Positions 18,724 through 27,872 are shown, counted from the stretch's first letter. The stretch: 64,000 nt of DNA from Bacteroidota bacterium (GCA_024742495.1 JANSYJ010000005.1:1-64000), one strand, 5' to 3'. A program made the numbers and translations. The notes: generated from the sequence alone by a model not told the origin.

Positions 18724-19344
18724 ATGGACTTGATCCACCGCTATTTCCCTCAACTTACTGAAAAGCAAAAAGAACAGTTTGCGGCTTTAGAAGGCTTATA
18801 TGCCGAATGGAATGCCCAAATAAATGTGATCTCCCGTAAGGAGCCTGAGCATTTTTATGAGCGTCATGTTCTGCATTCTTTGGCCATTGCTAAGGTTTGT
18901 CGTTTTAATCCGGGCGCAGAGGTATTGGATATTGGAACAGGGGGCGGCTTTCCGGGCATCCCTTTAGCTATACTTTTTCCCGATGCGCAATTCCATTTAG
19001 TAGATAGCATCGGCAAAAAGATTAAGGTAGTGGAAGAGGTGGTCCAGGCCTTGGGGCTTAAAAATGTAAGCGCCGAACAGATCCGGGCCGAAAAGCTCAA
19101 TCGAAGCTTTGATTTTATTGTTTCAAGGGCCGTAACCCAAATGCCTCGTTTTATGTCGTGGACCCGCAACCGTATCCGCAGAGGTAGAGAAGCAGGTTCA
19201 GTGGCTAATGGCATTCTTTATCTAAAAGGAGGCGATTTAAAAGAAGAATTAGCCGATTTCCCCAAGGCTAAGATTTACGCCCTCGCCAAGTTTTTTGAAG
19301 AAGATTTTTTTGAAACCAAAAAGGTGGTTTACCTTAAGTTTTAA
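18724..19344 (+). CDS. rsmG: 16S rRNA (guanine-527 N7) methyltransferase RsmG
   Basis: 206 residues from the ATG at 18724, one base after the glycosyltransferase stop; a longer frame from 18664 only adds sequence inside that gene. N-terminal helices carry EWNAQINVISRKE and FYERHVLHSLAIAK, both typical of RsmG. The SAM site is VLDIGTGGGFPGIPLAILFP, and FDFIVSRAV follows. It methylates G527 of 16S rRNA. The tail of the gene runs into a triple AAGTTTT repeat. Confidence 0.97.
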   Translation: MDLIHRYFPQLTEKQKEQFAALEGLYAEWNAQINVISRKEPEHFYERHVLHSLAIAKVCRFNPGAEVLDIGTGGGFPGIPLAILFPDAQFHLVDSIGKKIKVVEEVVQALGLKNVSAEQIRAEKLNRSFDFIVSRAVTQMPRFMSWTRNRIRRGREAGSVANGILYLKGGDLKEELADFPKAKIYALAKFFEEDFFETKKVVYLKF

Positions 19345-19428
19345 GTTTTAAGTTTTACGCTACAATTTTCTGGCTTTGTGATAAAAGTCATTTGAGCTAA
19401 GTGTTTGTTGGGATATATTTACATTATT

Positions 19429-19449
19429 AGTAATTGTAATACAATTACT
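19429..19449. promoter_or_regulatory. Perfect palindrome upstream of the corrinoid operon
   Basis: AGTAATTGTA and TACAATTACT are perfect inverted arms around a single A (10+1+10). An outer pair ATTAG (19426-19430) and CTAAT (19454-19458) extends it. It ends 36 nt before the start of the B12-binding gene, the place for an operator of a dimeric regulator; as RNA it could also fold as a hairpin, but there is no T run. The regulator is unknown. Confidence 0.6.
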
Positions 19450-19485
19450 TAAGCTAATGTGTTATGATCAATTGACAGTTTTCAA

Positions 19486-20130
19486 ATGACGGAATTACAA
19501 TCGAAATACCGCAACGCGCTTCTGTCTTTTCAAAAACAAGAGGCTTTGACCATTTTAAAAAAGGGGGTTGATGAATTAGGTCAGTCTAATGCAATTGACG
19601 CTTTAATTACTCAAGTGTTAAAAGATGTTGGTGAGGAATGGGTGAAAGGAGAATTGGCCATCTCACAAGTTTATATGTCGGCTAGAATTAGTGAGGAACT
19701 TTGCGAAGAACTCTTTGGCCATGCTGAGGAGGATCAAGGTGAAAGCACCTTGGCTATAAGTACTTTAAGCGATTACCACCAATTAGGAAAGCGCATTATG
19801 TGTTCTGTTTTACGAGCATCGGGCTACAAGATCAGAGATTTAGGTTCTGGTATAAGCCCTGATGCGCTAGTTGAATTGATTATTGAAGGTGGAATAAAGC
19901 ATTTGCTGATCTCCACTTTAATGCTACCAACAGCCTTGCAGGTGCTTGATTTACGTAATGCCCTAAAGGCAAGAAACTACCATTTAGAAATTATGGTTGG
20001 AGGGGCCCCGTTTAACTTCGACAAAAAATTACATCAGCGGGTTGGGGCCGATGCTGTTGGACATTCGGCAAAAGATGCCATGGAATGGATTAATGCGAGA
20101 AGTGGGCGAAGCTACTTTCGAGCTGAATAG
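19486..20130 (+). CDS. Corrinoid (B12)-binding protein, MtaC/MetH-like
   Basis: 214 residues. The N-terminal half (about 1-85) is a helical cap like that of methyltransferase corrinoid proteins. The Rossmann-like B12 domain begins near 85 and has the D-x-H-x2-G signature as D96-Y-H98-Q-L-G101, so His98 should be the lower axial ligand of cobalt; LISTLMLPT and MVGGAPF follow as the other cofactor-loop blocks. Such proteins carry a methyl group between two methyltransferases, or act as B12 sensors. It is the first gene of a tight three-gene operon with a UroD/MtaA-like protein and a histidine kinase. Confidence 0.93.
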   Translation: MTELQSKYRNALLSFQKQEALTILKKGVDELGQSNAIDALITQVLKDVGEEWVKGELAISQVYMSARISEELCEELFGHAEEDQGESTLAISTLSDYHQLGKRIMCSVLRASGYKIRDLGSGISPDALVELIIEGGIKHLLISTLMLPTALQVLDLRNALKARNYHLEIMVGGAPFNFDKKLHQRVGADAVGHSAKDAMEWINARSGRSYFRAE

Positions 20131-20137
20131 TAATTAG

Positions 20138-21169
20138 ATGAACTCCTTAGAACGTGTCCTCACTAGTTTAAGTCATAAAGAGCCAGATCGCGTCCCTTTA
20201 TTTTTGCTTTTTGGAATGTATGGGGCCAAGGAAGCCAATTGTGCGATCCAGGATTACTTTAGGGATCCATTGCTGGTAGCCGACGTACAATTAGAAATGG
20301 CTTCGAAGTATAAATCGGATTGCCTTTATACTTTTTATTACGCCTCAGCGGAGCTAGAAGCATTCGGGGGATCAACTCGATTTATCAGCAATGGTCCACC
20401 TAATGCAATGGAACCGATATTTACAAGACCCAAGGATATTCTAAACATGCGAGTCCCGGATTTTAATGAAACCGCAAGTCTTCGCAGGGTTTTAAAGACC
20501 ACTCGAGTTTTAAAGGAAAAATCGAATGATGAGATCCCAATAATAGGGGTGGTAATGTCCCCTTTATCGATACCAGTAATGCAATTAGGCTTCAAAGCCT
20601 ACCTCGATTTAATCCACGATCATCCGTTGATTTTTGAGCATTTGCTTGAGAAAAACCAAGAGTTTGCCATCAACTGGGCCAATGCTCAAATTGAAGCAGG
20701 GGCTACGGCTATTTGTTATTTTGATCCTATATCCTCGCCAACCATGCTTAGCCCGGCTTTATATTGTCGCTATGGTAAGCCCTTAGCAAAGGAAACTCTA
20801 GCTGCGATAAATGGACCAACGGCCACGCATTTTGCGAGCGGCAGAATGCTTCCAGTAATAAATGATGTTTTGGGAACTGGCACACAAGTGGTATCGGCAA
20901 GCTACCTCGAAGACCTCTCAGAGCTCAAGAAAATTTGTTCCAATAAGGTCGCCCTTTTAGGGAATCTAAATGGGGTGGAGATGAGCACTTGGAGCCCGAA
21001 GCAGGCACGGGAAGAAGTGCGTAAAGCCCTGAAAGCCGCCTCAAAGGGAGGTGGATTTATTTTGTCGGATAATCATGGGGAAATCCCCTACCAAGTTCAG
21101 GAAGATGTGCTTTTGGCCATAGCAAATGCGGTACAGGAGTTTGGGACTTATGCTAAAATAGGTGAATAA
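20138..21169 (+). CDS. Uroporphyrinogen decarboxylase/MtaA-family protein
   Basis: 343 residues with the TIM-barrel fold of PF01208: MNSLERVLTSLSHKEPDRVP at the start, a conserved YFDPISSPTMLSP block, and GGFILSDNHGEIPY at the end. Neighbouring the corrinoid protein, it groups by context with MtaA/MtbA/CmuA-type methyltransferases rather than true HemE. The usual zinc site H-x-C is H231-F-A233, and the later Cys of GC(D/E)xP is replaced by N312-H313, so zinc thiolate chemistry may be lost. Gap of 7 nt upstream; its stop overlaps the kinase start (TAATG). Confidence 0.9.
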   Translation: MNSLERVLTSLSHKEPDRVPLFLLFGMYGAKEANCAIQDYFRDPLLVADVQLEMASKYKSDCLYTFYYASAELEAFGGSTRFISNGPPNAMEPIFTRPKDILNMRVPDFNETASLRRVLKTTRVLKEKSNDEIPIIGVVMSPLSIPVMQLGFKAYLDLIHDHPLIFEHLLEKNQEFAINWANAQIEAGATAICYFDPISSPTMLSPALYCRYGKPLAKETLAAINGPTATHFASGRMLPVINDVLGTGTQVVSASYLEDLSELKKICSNKVALLGNLNGVEMSTWSPKQAREEVRKALKAASKGGGFILSDNHGEIPYQVQEDVLLAIANAVQEFGTYAKIGE

Positions 21170-22983
21170 TGAGCACGCAATCTAATCCAAAATTGGGGCT
21201 GCTAGTTTGCAGTAAGCTTAGGCTAGAGTTTAAAACGGCCCTTGCCAATTTAGGGAGAAATGATATTCTGTTAGAAAGCTACGAAAAAGCCTGTGGAGTT
21301 GATAATCCCCGGAGTAGGGAACATCAATCTAAAGCGCTTGAAAAATTAAGAGCTAAGGTTGAAGAACTAAAGGTTTTAAGTCCTTTTCCGTGTTTTGGTA
21401 AATGCGCTGGCGACGAAACTTGCTTGGCTTGGAAGGATTATACTTGTTTGGAGTTTTATATACCGCAACCATTATTAGATCAATTGATGAGGGATGGCGC
21501 TTATATTACAACTCCAGGCTGGTTAGTCTCTTGGAAGAAAACCGTTTTGGAACAATGGGGGTTCCCCGAAAATGAAGCCAAAGATTTCTTTAGGGAATTC
21601 GCGAAGAAAATCGTGCTTCTTGATACTAAGGTACATCCAGATATAATTAGTCATTTAGAGGAATTTGCTGGTTTTCTGGCTTTGCCCTTCGAGGTTTTGG
21701 ATGTCGGAACAAGCTACTTGGAATTAAGGCTCGATAAATTTTTAAACGATTGGATAAAAGGGAGAGAGGCTAAATCAACTCAACTAAAAATTAAGAATCA
21801 GCAATTACAAATCGCTAATTTATCCATGCTTTATGATCTGATTCCCCAATTAGCAGAGTCGGAATCCGAAAGCTTGATTATTGAAAAAACGAGGGATTTA
21901 TTGCAAATGTTTTTTGCCCCTAAAGAGGTAGTTTGTTACAGAACTCAGGATGGTGTTGGTCAACTTGTGGGCGGCAAGTCTGATGATTTTGATTTTGAGA
22001 GCTTCCTAAATCGCATTAAGGAGCAAAGAAACCATGAGGTTGATGTGGTAGGTGATGGTTTTATTTACCATGTTAGTTATCAAGAGCATAGTCTTGTCTA
22101 TTTTGCTGTGCAAGAATTGGCTTTCCCCGGGAATATCCGGGATTACCTGGAAGTCCTATCACTTTTATCTAATTATTTGAGTCTCTTTATTGCCAGAGCT
22201 CGTGAGCACGATCGTGGATTAGACTTGCAAAATGAAATTCTTGAGCGCGATAAAAGTATCATCAAAAAGAATGAAGAATTGGCAGAGGCGGTTAACACTA
22301 AGGATAAGTTTTTCTCTATTCTAGCGCATGATTTAAGAAGCCCTTTTAACGCTATGCTTGGTTTTTCTGAACTTCTACAAGAAGACTACGCTAATCTCAC
22401 CGATAATGAGCGCCTTGAGTATATAGGTATTGTAAGTGAGAGTTTAAAGGGGAGTTTTGCCCTTTTAAATGATTTATTGGAATGGTCAAGAGCTCAAAGG
22501 GGAGCTCTAACTTTTAAGCCCAAAGTCAGTTTATTGCAAAATATCTTTAATGCAAGTAAAGAGGAGTTGGACAAGGTAGCCATCCAGAAAGGGGTGAACT
22601 TAACTTTTAATACAGCAGATGATCTTGAGATTTATGGCGATTTTAATATGATGCGCACTATACTTAGGAACATAATAAGCAATGCAATAAAGTTTTGTTC
22701 ATCAGGCCAAAATATCCACGTCAAAGGATATTCCAAGGAGGGAAATCAAGTCATTTCCATTAAAGATGAAGGGGTGGGAATGAGTTCTCAGCAATTGGAT
22801 AGTCTGTTTAACGTCGCTCAAACAAAATCAACTATAGGAACTTCCGGTGAAAAGGGGAGTGGATTAGGCTTAATCCTGTGTAAAGAGTTTATGGATGTCC
22901 ATAAGGGTGAAATTCAGGTTTCGAGCCAAGAAGGACAGGGCAGCGAGTTTCTACTTTTCTTTCCCGGCTCAATTTCTAGTTAA
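21169..22983 (+). CDS. Sensor histidine kinase with DUF1638-like N-terminal domain
   Basis: 604 residues, no membrane segment or signal peptide, so cytoplasmic. Residues 1-195 resemble DUF1638: AYITTPGWLVSWKK and IVLLDTKVHPDI are the clearest matches, and a Cys cluster C75-x3-C79-x5-C85-x7-C93 could bind a metal or corrinoid. Residues about 200-350 are a coiled linker and a GAF-like domain. The kinase core follows: FFSILAHDLRSPF with phospho-His387, N box SNAIKF, KDEGVGM and GEKGSGLGL. No receiver domain or response regulator is adjacent. Its start overlaps the UroD-like stop by 1 nt, so the three proteins are made together. Confidence 0.88.
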   Translation: MSTQSNPKLGLLVCSKLRLEFKTALANLGRNDILLESYEKACGVDNPRSREHQSKALEKLRAKVEELKVLSPFPCFGKCAGDETCLAWKDYTCLEFYIPQPLLDQLMRDGAYITTPGWLVSWKKTVLEQWGFPENEAKDFFREFAKKIVLLDTKVHPDIISHLEEFAGFLALPFEVLDVGTSYLELRLDKFLNDWIKGREAKSTQLKIKNQQLQIANLSMLYDLIPQLAESESESLIIEKTRDLLQMFFAPKEVVCYRTQDGVGQLVGGKSDDFDFESFLNRIKEQRNHEVDVVGDGFIYHVSYQEHSLVYFAVQELAFPGNIRDYLEVLSLLSNYLSLFIARAREHDRGLDLQNEILERDKSIIKKNEELAEAVNTKDKFFSILAHDLRSPFNAMLGFSELLQEDYANLTDNERLEYIGIVSESLKGSFALLNDLLEWSRAQRGALTFKPKVSLLQNIFNASKEELDKVAIQKGVNLTFNTADDLEIYGDFNMMRTILRNIISNAIKFCSSGQNIHVKGYSKEGNQVISIKDEGVGMSSQQLDSLFNVAQTKSTIGTSGEKGSGLGLILCKEFMDVHKGEIQVSSQEGQGSEFLLFFPGSISS

Positions 22984-22997
22984 GCCGCTACGAGAAA

Positions 22998-24107
22998 CTA
23001 TTCGAAGGGATTACTGAAGGTAGTATCTTGTAAAAACTCATAATCGGTAAGGGTACGTAAAAAGGCGGCTAGAGCTTGCTTTTGCCCGGCGCTCCAATTT
23101 CTTCCAATACCGGCCGCCTTCATGTTGGGGTCAATGTTTTGATGTTTATGACCACCAAAATTGTAAAAGCCAATTAGGCTGTCGAGGGTAGGAACACTGC
23201 CATCATGCATATAGGGGAAGGAGAACTCTACATTGCGCACACTCGGAACTTTAAACTTGCCAATATCCGCAGGGTCATTGCTTACTTCCGCTCTTCCTTG
23301 ATCGGCATATACATCCTTTAAACCGTTGTTTACAAATTGTAAGTCGCGACCAAAAGCACCAAATAGGTATTGCGTTTCTCTTTCGCCATGACAATGGAAA
23401 CAATCGCCTCCAAAACCGCCATTCGGATCAAAGTCGGAAGTAAATAATTCGTAGCCCCTTTGTTCCAAAGGCGTGAACTGCTCTCCAGTTTGCAAGCGAA
23501 TTACCCGATCGAATTTTGAATTTGCAGAAATTAAGGTGCGTTCAAACTGGGCAAGCGATTTAGCAATGCGTTCTTCCGTAATTGCAGGATCGCCAAAGGC
23601 CGCTTCAAACAAGGGTGGATAGAGCGGATCAGCCGCCAATCTTTGCATAACCGTGGCCAAGTCATTATCCATTTCAAGGGTATCTAAAATAGGGTGGAGG
23701 GATTGCTCTTCTAAGCTTGAAGTGCGGCCATCCCAAAAGAAAAATTCTTGAAAGGCCAAGTTAAATATGGGCATTGCCTTACGGCGACCTTCTAATCCAC
23801 GGGTGCCCACGGATAATGCGGAAACATCGGTAAATGCGCGTTCCTGAATATGACAAGTAGCACAAGAAATGCTATTGTCATCGGAAAGTGATTTTTCGTA
23901 AAACAAATGGCGACCCAGCGATACAGCCTCGAGGGTCATTGGGTTGTCAGCTGGAATATTAGGTGATGGAAAGCCAGCCGGAACATCTAAATTGAATGGG
24001 GTGCCGTAGGAAACGCTGGAGCTGGAAGCTGGAGGCTCGTCTTTGCATTGGCTGAGACCAAGACTCGCGAGGATTAAAGTTCCAATAACAATCAACTTAC
24101 GTTTCAT
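22998..24107 (-). CDS. Diheme cytochrome c peroxidase (MauG/CcpA family) lipoprotein
   Basis: 369 residues from the ATG at 24107 (MKRKLIVIG); the frame could start three codons earlier. The signal ends in LSQC, a lipobox. Two heme-binding motifs are present, CATCH near residue 84 and CFHCH near 240, the layout of bacterial diheme peroxidases (PF03150). Blocks LGRHLFYEKSLSDD and SVRNVEFSFPYMHDGSV are typical. It would reduce hydrogen peroxide in the periplasm or act in a related oxidation. It is convergent with the kinase and appears to be a single-gene unit. Confidence 0.95.
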   Translation of the reverse strand: MKRKLIVIGTLILASLGLSQCKDEPPASSSSVSYGTPFNLDVPAGFPSPNIPADNPMTLEAVSLGRHLFYEKSLSDDNSISCATCHIQERAFTDVSALSVGTRGLEGRRKAMPIFNLAFQEFFFWDGRTSSLEEQSLHPILDTLEMDNDLATVMQRLAADPLYPPLFEAAFGDPAITEERIAKSLAQFERTLISANSKFDRVIRLQTGEQFTPLEQRGYELFTSDFDPNGGFGGDCFHCHGERETQYLFGAFGRDLQFVNNGLKDVYADQGRAEVSNDPADIGKFKVPSVRNVEFSFPYMHDGSVPTLDSLIGFYNFGGHKHQNIDPNMKAAGIGRNWSAGQKQALAAFLRTLTDYEFLQDTTFSNPFE

Positions 24108-24147
24108 AACTAGCAAATTTTAATCAATTTAAAACATGCTTGCCATT

Positions 24148-25170
24148 TTATCGGTGACCATAATTACGCCACTTCTCCACCAATGCATGCATGTCTTCGG
24201 GCAACTGCGAATTAAACGTTAAACGCTTTTTTGTAGTTGGGTGTTCAAAGCCGAGGGTTTTAGCATGTAAGGCCATGCGCGGACAAAGGTTAAAGCAGTT
24301 TTCAACAAATTGCTTGTACTTCGTAAAGGTGGTACCCTTTAGTATTTTATCGCCGCCATATTCCTTATCATTAAATAAGGTATGACCAATATGCTTCATG
24401 TGCACCCGAATCTGATGCGTTCGACCAGTTTCCAATTTACATTCCACTAAAGTAACATAGCCCAATCTTTCTAAAACCCGCCAATGAGTAACCGCGTGTT
24501 TTCCTTGATCGCCATCAGGGTAAACCTGATAAACCTTTCTGTTTTTTGGGCTTCGGCCGATGTGGCCCGTTACGGTGCCTTCTTCCTCCTCAACATTACC
24601 CCAAACCAAGGCCCAATAAGTTCTTTCGGTGCTTCGCTCAAAAAACTGATTTGCCAAATGGGCCATGGCAGCTTCGTTTCCTGCAACTACCATAATGCCG
24701 CTGGTATCTCGATCTAAACGATGTACTAATCCCGGACGTTCCTTATTGAGTCCCGGTAAGTTTTGAAATTTATAAAGCAAGGCATTTACCAAGGTACCAT
24801 CGTGGTTGCCATAGCCAGGATGAACAACCATTCCCGGTGCTTTATGCACCACAATTACATCCGAATCTTGATGCACAATATCCACCGGTAAATCCTGGGG
24901 AACAAGCTCTACTTCTCGGGGAGGATAACTAAGTACTACCTGAACTACATCCTCAGGTTTTACCTTGTAATTGCTTTTAACCTTTTGCTCGTTTACACGA
25001 ATATTACCCGCCACAGCCGCTTGCTGAATTTTGGATCGAGAGGTATTAGGTAAAAGATTGCCAAGAAATTTATCTACTCTAAGGGGCTTTTGTCCAACAT
25101 CGGCTACAATGCGATGATGCTCAAAGAGCTCTTCTTGCTCCTCTTCTGGAGCGCTTTCTTCTTCACGCAT
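24148..25170 (-). CDS. rluD: RluD/RluA-family 23S rRNA pseudouridine synthase
   Basis: 340 residues from the ATG at 25170, one base after the upstream gene's stop; the frame extends 21 residues further but only into that gene. An acidic N-terminus is followed by an S4 RNA-binding domain (VDKFLGNLLPNTSRSKIQQ) and a RluA catalytic domain with LVHRLDRDTSG, whose Asp is the nucleophile, plus CKLETGRTHQIRVH. It probably makes pseudouridines in 23S helix 69. It is last in an operon with a T9SS protein and a PASTA protein. Confidence 0.95.
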   Translation of the reverse strand: MREEESAPEEEQEELFEHHRIVADVGQKPLRVDKFLGNLLPNTSRSKIQQAAVAGNIRVNEQKVKSNYKVKPEDVVQVVLSYPPREVELVPQDLPVDIVHQDSDVIVVHKAPGMVVHPGYGNHDGTLVNALLYKFQNLPGLNKERPGLVHRLDRDTSGIMVVAGNEAAMAHLANQFFERSTERTYWALVWGNVEEEEGTVTGHIGRSPKNRKVYQVYPDGDQGKHAVTHWRVLERLGYVTLVECKLETGRTHQIRVHMKHIGHTLFNDKEYGGDKILKGTTFTKYKQFVENCFNLCPRMALHAKTLGFEHPTTKKRLTFNSQLPEDMHALVEKWRNYGHR

Positions 25171-25171
25171 T

Positions 25172-27046
25172 TTAGCGAATCTGAATTTTAGACTGCCATT
25201 GTTGTCTGTTAGTAGGACTTTCCAAGCGCACAATATAGAGGCCAGCAGGGAGCGCTCTTAATTGCCATTTTTCACTTGGTGCTTGCGATTCAATTAATTG
25301 CCCTTGCAAGTTATAAAGACGCAGTTGATAGTCGCTGAGGTCCATAATGCTTAGCGGTAAATTAAAGTTGAGCAAGCCTTCACTGGGATTGGGGAAAACC
25401 TCAAATGGCTTAGATGCCAAGCCATCCGTTAAACTGAAATCTCGCGGTATATAACGAAATAGGGGTCGTATCATAATGGTGCCTTCCAAAAAGCTTTGAT
25501 ACATATCATCTAGCTCACCGTAAAAAGCCGTGCTTCGATTCCGACTATTTTGATCGTATCCTAAGCTAAGGGGTTCTGCATTGAGTTGGCGAATTCCAAT
25601 AAAAACTGTTCCGCTGGTACTGGGCCCAATCAAAGTAGTGTCGAGTAAATAGCTTTGATAAAAGTTCCCATCCGTGTACTGCGCGGTATAAACGCTGTCG
25701 CTTTCATAAATTATACTGGAGGGGAGGCCAGACTGATTGCTTAAAACTAGAATGGTAAATTCCTGATCCTCGATATTGTGGATGGCGGGTTGAAAATAGA
25801 TCTGTAAACCTTTTAGGGTATCATTGACCAATACATCATAGCGCTGGGCGATAAAGCCTCCCTTGTTATTTAAGATTTCATAAGATCTTTCCGCACTGCC
25901 ATCATCATAGGCGTAATAATTCTTAAAAACCTGATGTCGGGTGATGGTGTCATTCGCCGATCGCAATTGAGGGCTACCAGAATAAGTATGCCTTGAAATC
26001 AATTCGAATTCATCCGCATAGGGAGGGTTGATGTAATTGAGGCGCGGTCGTCCGGCGTCAGCTGTATCTGGAACTGGGAAGCGTACTTCAATATTATCAC
26101 CATGAGAATTATCGAGATCACTATCGGGTGCGCCATTTTGAGCGATAATACTGCCATTAAAAGTGATATTAAATTCACCCAAGGTTAAGTTGGGGCTGGG
26201 CCCACTGGGATCCGAATTTCGTCGATAGTGCAAACGCAAATCCGGTTTAAAGCGATTTTCAATATTAAAAGACTCATTTACATGCCACCAGGGAATTGAT
26301 TCGTAATTGATCATGAGGGAAGGGTGGGGCCGGGTGTAAGCAATATCATTTAAGGCAGTGTCCAGATAAGTCCTCTGGTCATCAAGTCGAACATAGTCGA
26401 TATGCCAAATATCTAAGGCTCCAGCCTTGCTGCCGAAGTTTCGAAAACGGAAGCGGAAGTCGCTGCGGTGAAAATCGCTTTCTACGGCCTGCATTACCTG
26501 CTCCCAGTCGGATTCAGGATAGCTTTCGCTTCGCCAAATTGATCGCCAGCTGCTATCGCTGCCACGCCAAAATTCGAGCACCAAAGAATCAACGCCGCCA
26601 GAAGGTGGTTCTCCCCATCCTCCAGCTTGGAAGTAAAAGCTGAGGTAAACCGAATCTGAAACATTACTTAGGTCAATTTCCCGCGAACTTAAAACGTCGC
26701 CTACCGAATCATTCCCGACATATCGAAAAGGCCTTCCAAAACGATTCAAGCCATCAAAGGTGGCTATACCTAGAGTAATCGGGCTACGAGCCCAAGTTTG
26801 ATTCACCCAAACATCCGAAAGCTCCCATTTGCTGGGATCTACCGTATTTCCGGGATAGGAGAAATCATCCTTAAAAGGTAAATTAAGAGCTTGTTTAGAC
26901 TTTGCCGTCGATGGACTTAAGGCCAAGGCATCTTCATTACGGGGCATCCTATCCAAGCCTCCGAGTCTTTCCTCGCGTTGCGCAGATAAACTTTGAGTGA
27001 AGAGGCTTAAGCTAAAAAGTAGAACTAGTCTATAGGGTAGAGTCAT
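25172..27046 (-). CDS. Secreted protein with T9SS type A sorting domain
   Basis: 624 residues: signal peptide (to about 22), a MAM-like or jelly-roll beta region (about 55-220) including FKDDFSYPGNTVDPSKWE, more beta domains, and a C-terminal sorting domain starting at FEVFPNPSEG and ending KIQIR. Proteins of this layout commonly lie beside rluD and PASTA genes in Flavobacteriia. The function is unknown; it is probably surface-attached. It overlaps the PASTA gene by 17 nt at its start and is followed by rluD with a 1-nt gap. Confidence 0.85.
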   Translation of the reverse strand: MTLPYRLVLLFSLSLFTQSLSAQREERLGGLDRMPRNEDALALSPSTAKSKQALNLPFKDDFSYPGNTVDPSKWELSDVWVNQTWARSPITLGIATFDGLNRFGRPFRYVGNDSVGDVLSSREIDLSNVSDSVYLSFYFQAGGWGEPPSGGVDSLVLEFWRGSDSSWRSIWRSESYPESDWEQVMQAVESDFHRSDFRFRFRNFGSKAGALDIWHIDYVRLDDQRTYLDTALNDIAYTRPHPSLMINYESIPWWHVNESFNIENRFKPDLRLHYRRNSDPSGPSPNLTLGEFNITFNGSIIAQNGAPDSDLDNSHGDNIEVRFPVPDTADAGRPRLNYINPPYADEFELISRHTYSGSPQLRSANDTITRHQVFKNYYAYDDGSAERSYEILNNKGGFIAQRYDVLVNDTLKGLQIYFQPAIHNIEDQEFTILVLSNQSGLPSSIIYESDSVYTAQYTDGNFYQSYLLDTTLIGPSTSGTVFIGIRQLNAEPLSLGYDQNSRNRSTAFYGELDDMYQSFLEGTIMIRPLFRYIPRDFSLTDGLASKPFEVFPNPSEGLLNFNLPLSIMDLSDYQLRLYNLQGQLIESQAPSEKWQLRALPAGLYIVRLESPTNRQQWQSKIQIR

Positions 27047-27872
27047 TTGCTAGGGAATCCGGAAGGGCAATATTTTGAAACTCTAACGAGTCATTCGCAA
27101 TTTTAGTGTAGTCATTGGTGAGCCATATATCGATCTCACGACCCATGCGAATACTAGGCTCTATGCTTGGTGCTGGATTTTGACGGAAAACCAAAGCGGT
27201 AGCCGTATCGCTAATCTCATCATCGTAAATAACCGAGCCCAAGTTAAAGGAGCGCATTTTTAAATATTCTGTGGCTTCATCCAAGCTTTTCCAGCGCAAA
27301 TAAGGCGCACGAACCAGTTCATCACTTAGTCCCATTCCTAGTACTAAATCTACAGTACTGCCTTTCTTTAGCTTGGTCCCCGGCATTAAACTGCGCTCGT
27401 CGATTTTCACATCAATCACCACATCCTTTCCGATATAGGGCACGTATTTTAATTCCCCAACTTTAAATCCTTTGGACTCTAAGTCGTAAATGGCCCGGCG
27501 TTTGGTTTTTTCAATCAAATCTGGGAGCTCCACTTTACGCGGATAAAAAGGATTTATGGTAAGCTTTATCTCTCGGCCGGTTTTTACTGAATTCCCCGAT
27601 TCTGGATATTGGGAAATTACTGCGCCCCTCGGAAAACTCGGGTCGTATTCGGCAGAGTCGATTATGGCGTATTTGAGTTTATTCTCGGCAAGTTTTGTTT
27701 CCACTTCGGTTAATGCCAGTCCCTGTAAGTCGGGCACTTCCATGGTAAGGCCATGCTGGGTGAAATGATTTAAACTCGCGTTTAAAGCCCAAAGCAAACC
27801 GGCTGCCACCAAGCCCATTAGGATGAGGTTAATGAAGAAGGTTTTACTGACCAAAAATCGAAATAGCTTCAT
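27030..27872 (-). CDS. PASTA-domain membrane protein
   Basis: 280 residues: short cytoplasmic start, one membrane helix (about 12-34), then three PASTA repeats (about 40-110, 111-180, 185-252), each with a P(D/Y)L...A...L pattern and a GS.V.L.(I/V)..G ending. There is no kinase domain, unlike PknB/StkP. PASTA modules often bind peptidoglycan or mediate contacts. The gene leads the PASTA-T9SS-rluD operon, and the box TACCTTTG at 27892-27899 may be its promoter. Confidence 0.92.
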   Translation of the reverse strand: MKLFRFLVSKTFFINLILMGLVAAGLLWALNASLNHFTQHGLTMEVPDLQGLALTEVETKLAENKLKYAIIDSAEYDPSFPRGAVISQYPESGNSVKTGREIKLTINPFYPRKVELPDLIEKTKRRAIYDLESKGFKVGELKYVPYIGKDVVIDVKIDERSLMPGTKLKKGSTVDLVLGMGLSDELVRAPYLRWKSLDEATEYLKMRSFNLGSVIYDDEISDTATALVFRQNPAPSIEPSIRMGREIDIWLTNDYTKIANDSLEFQNIALPDSLANDSTL

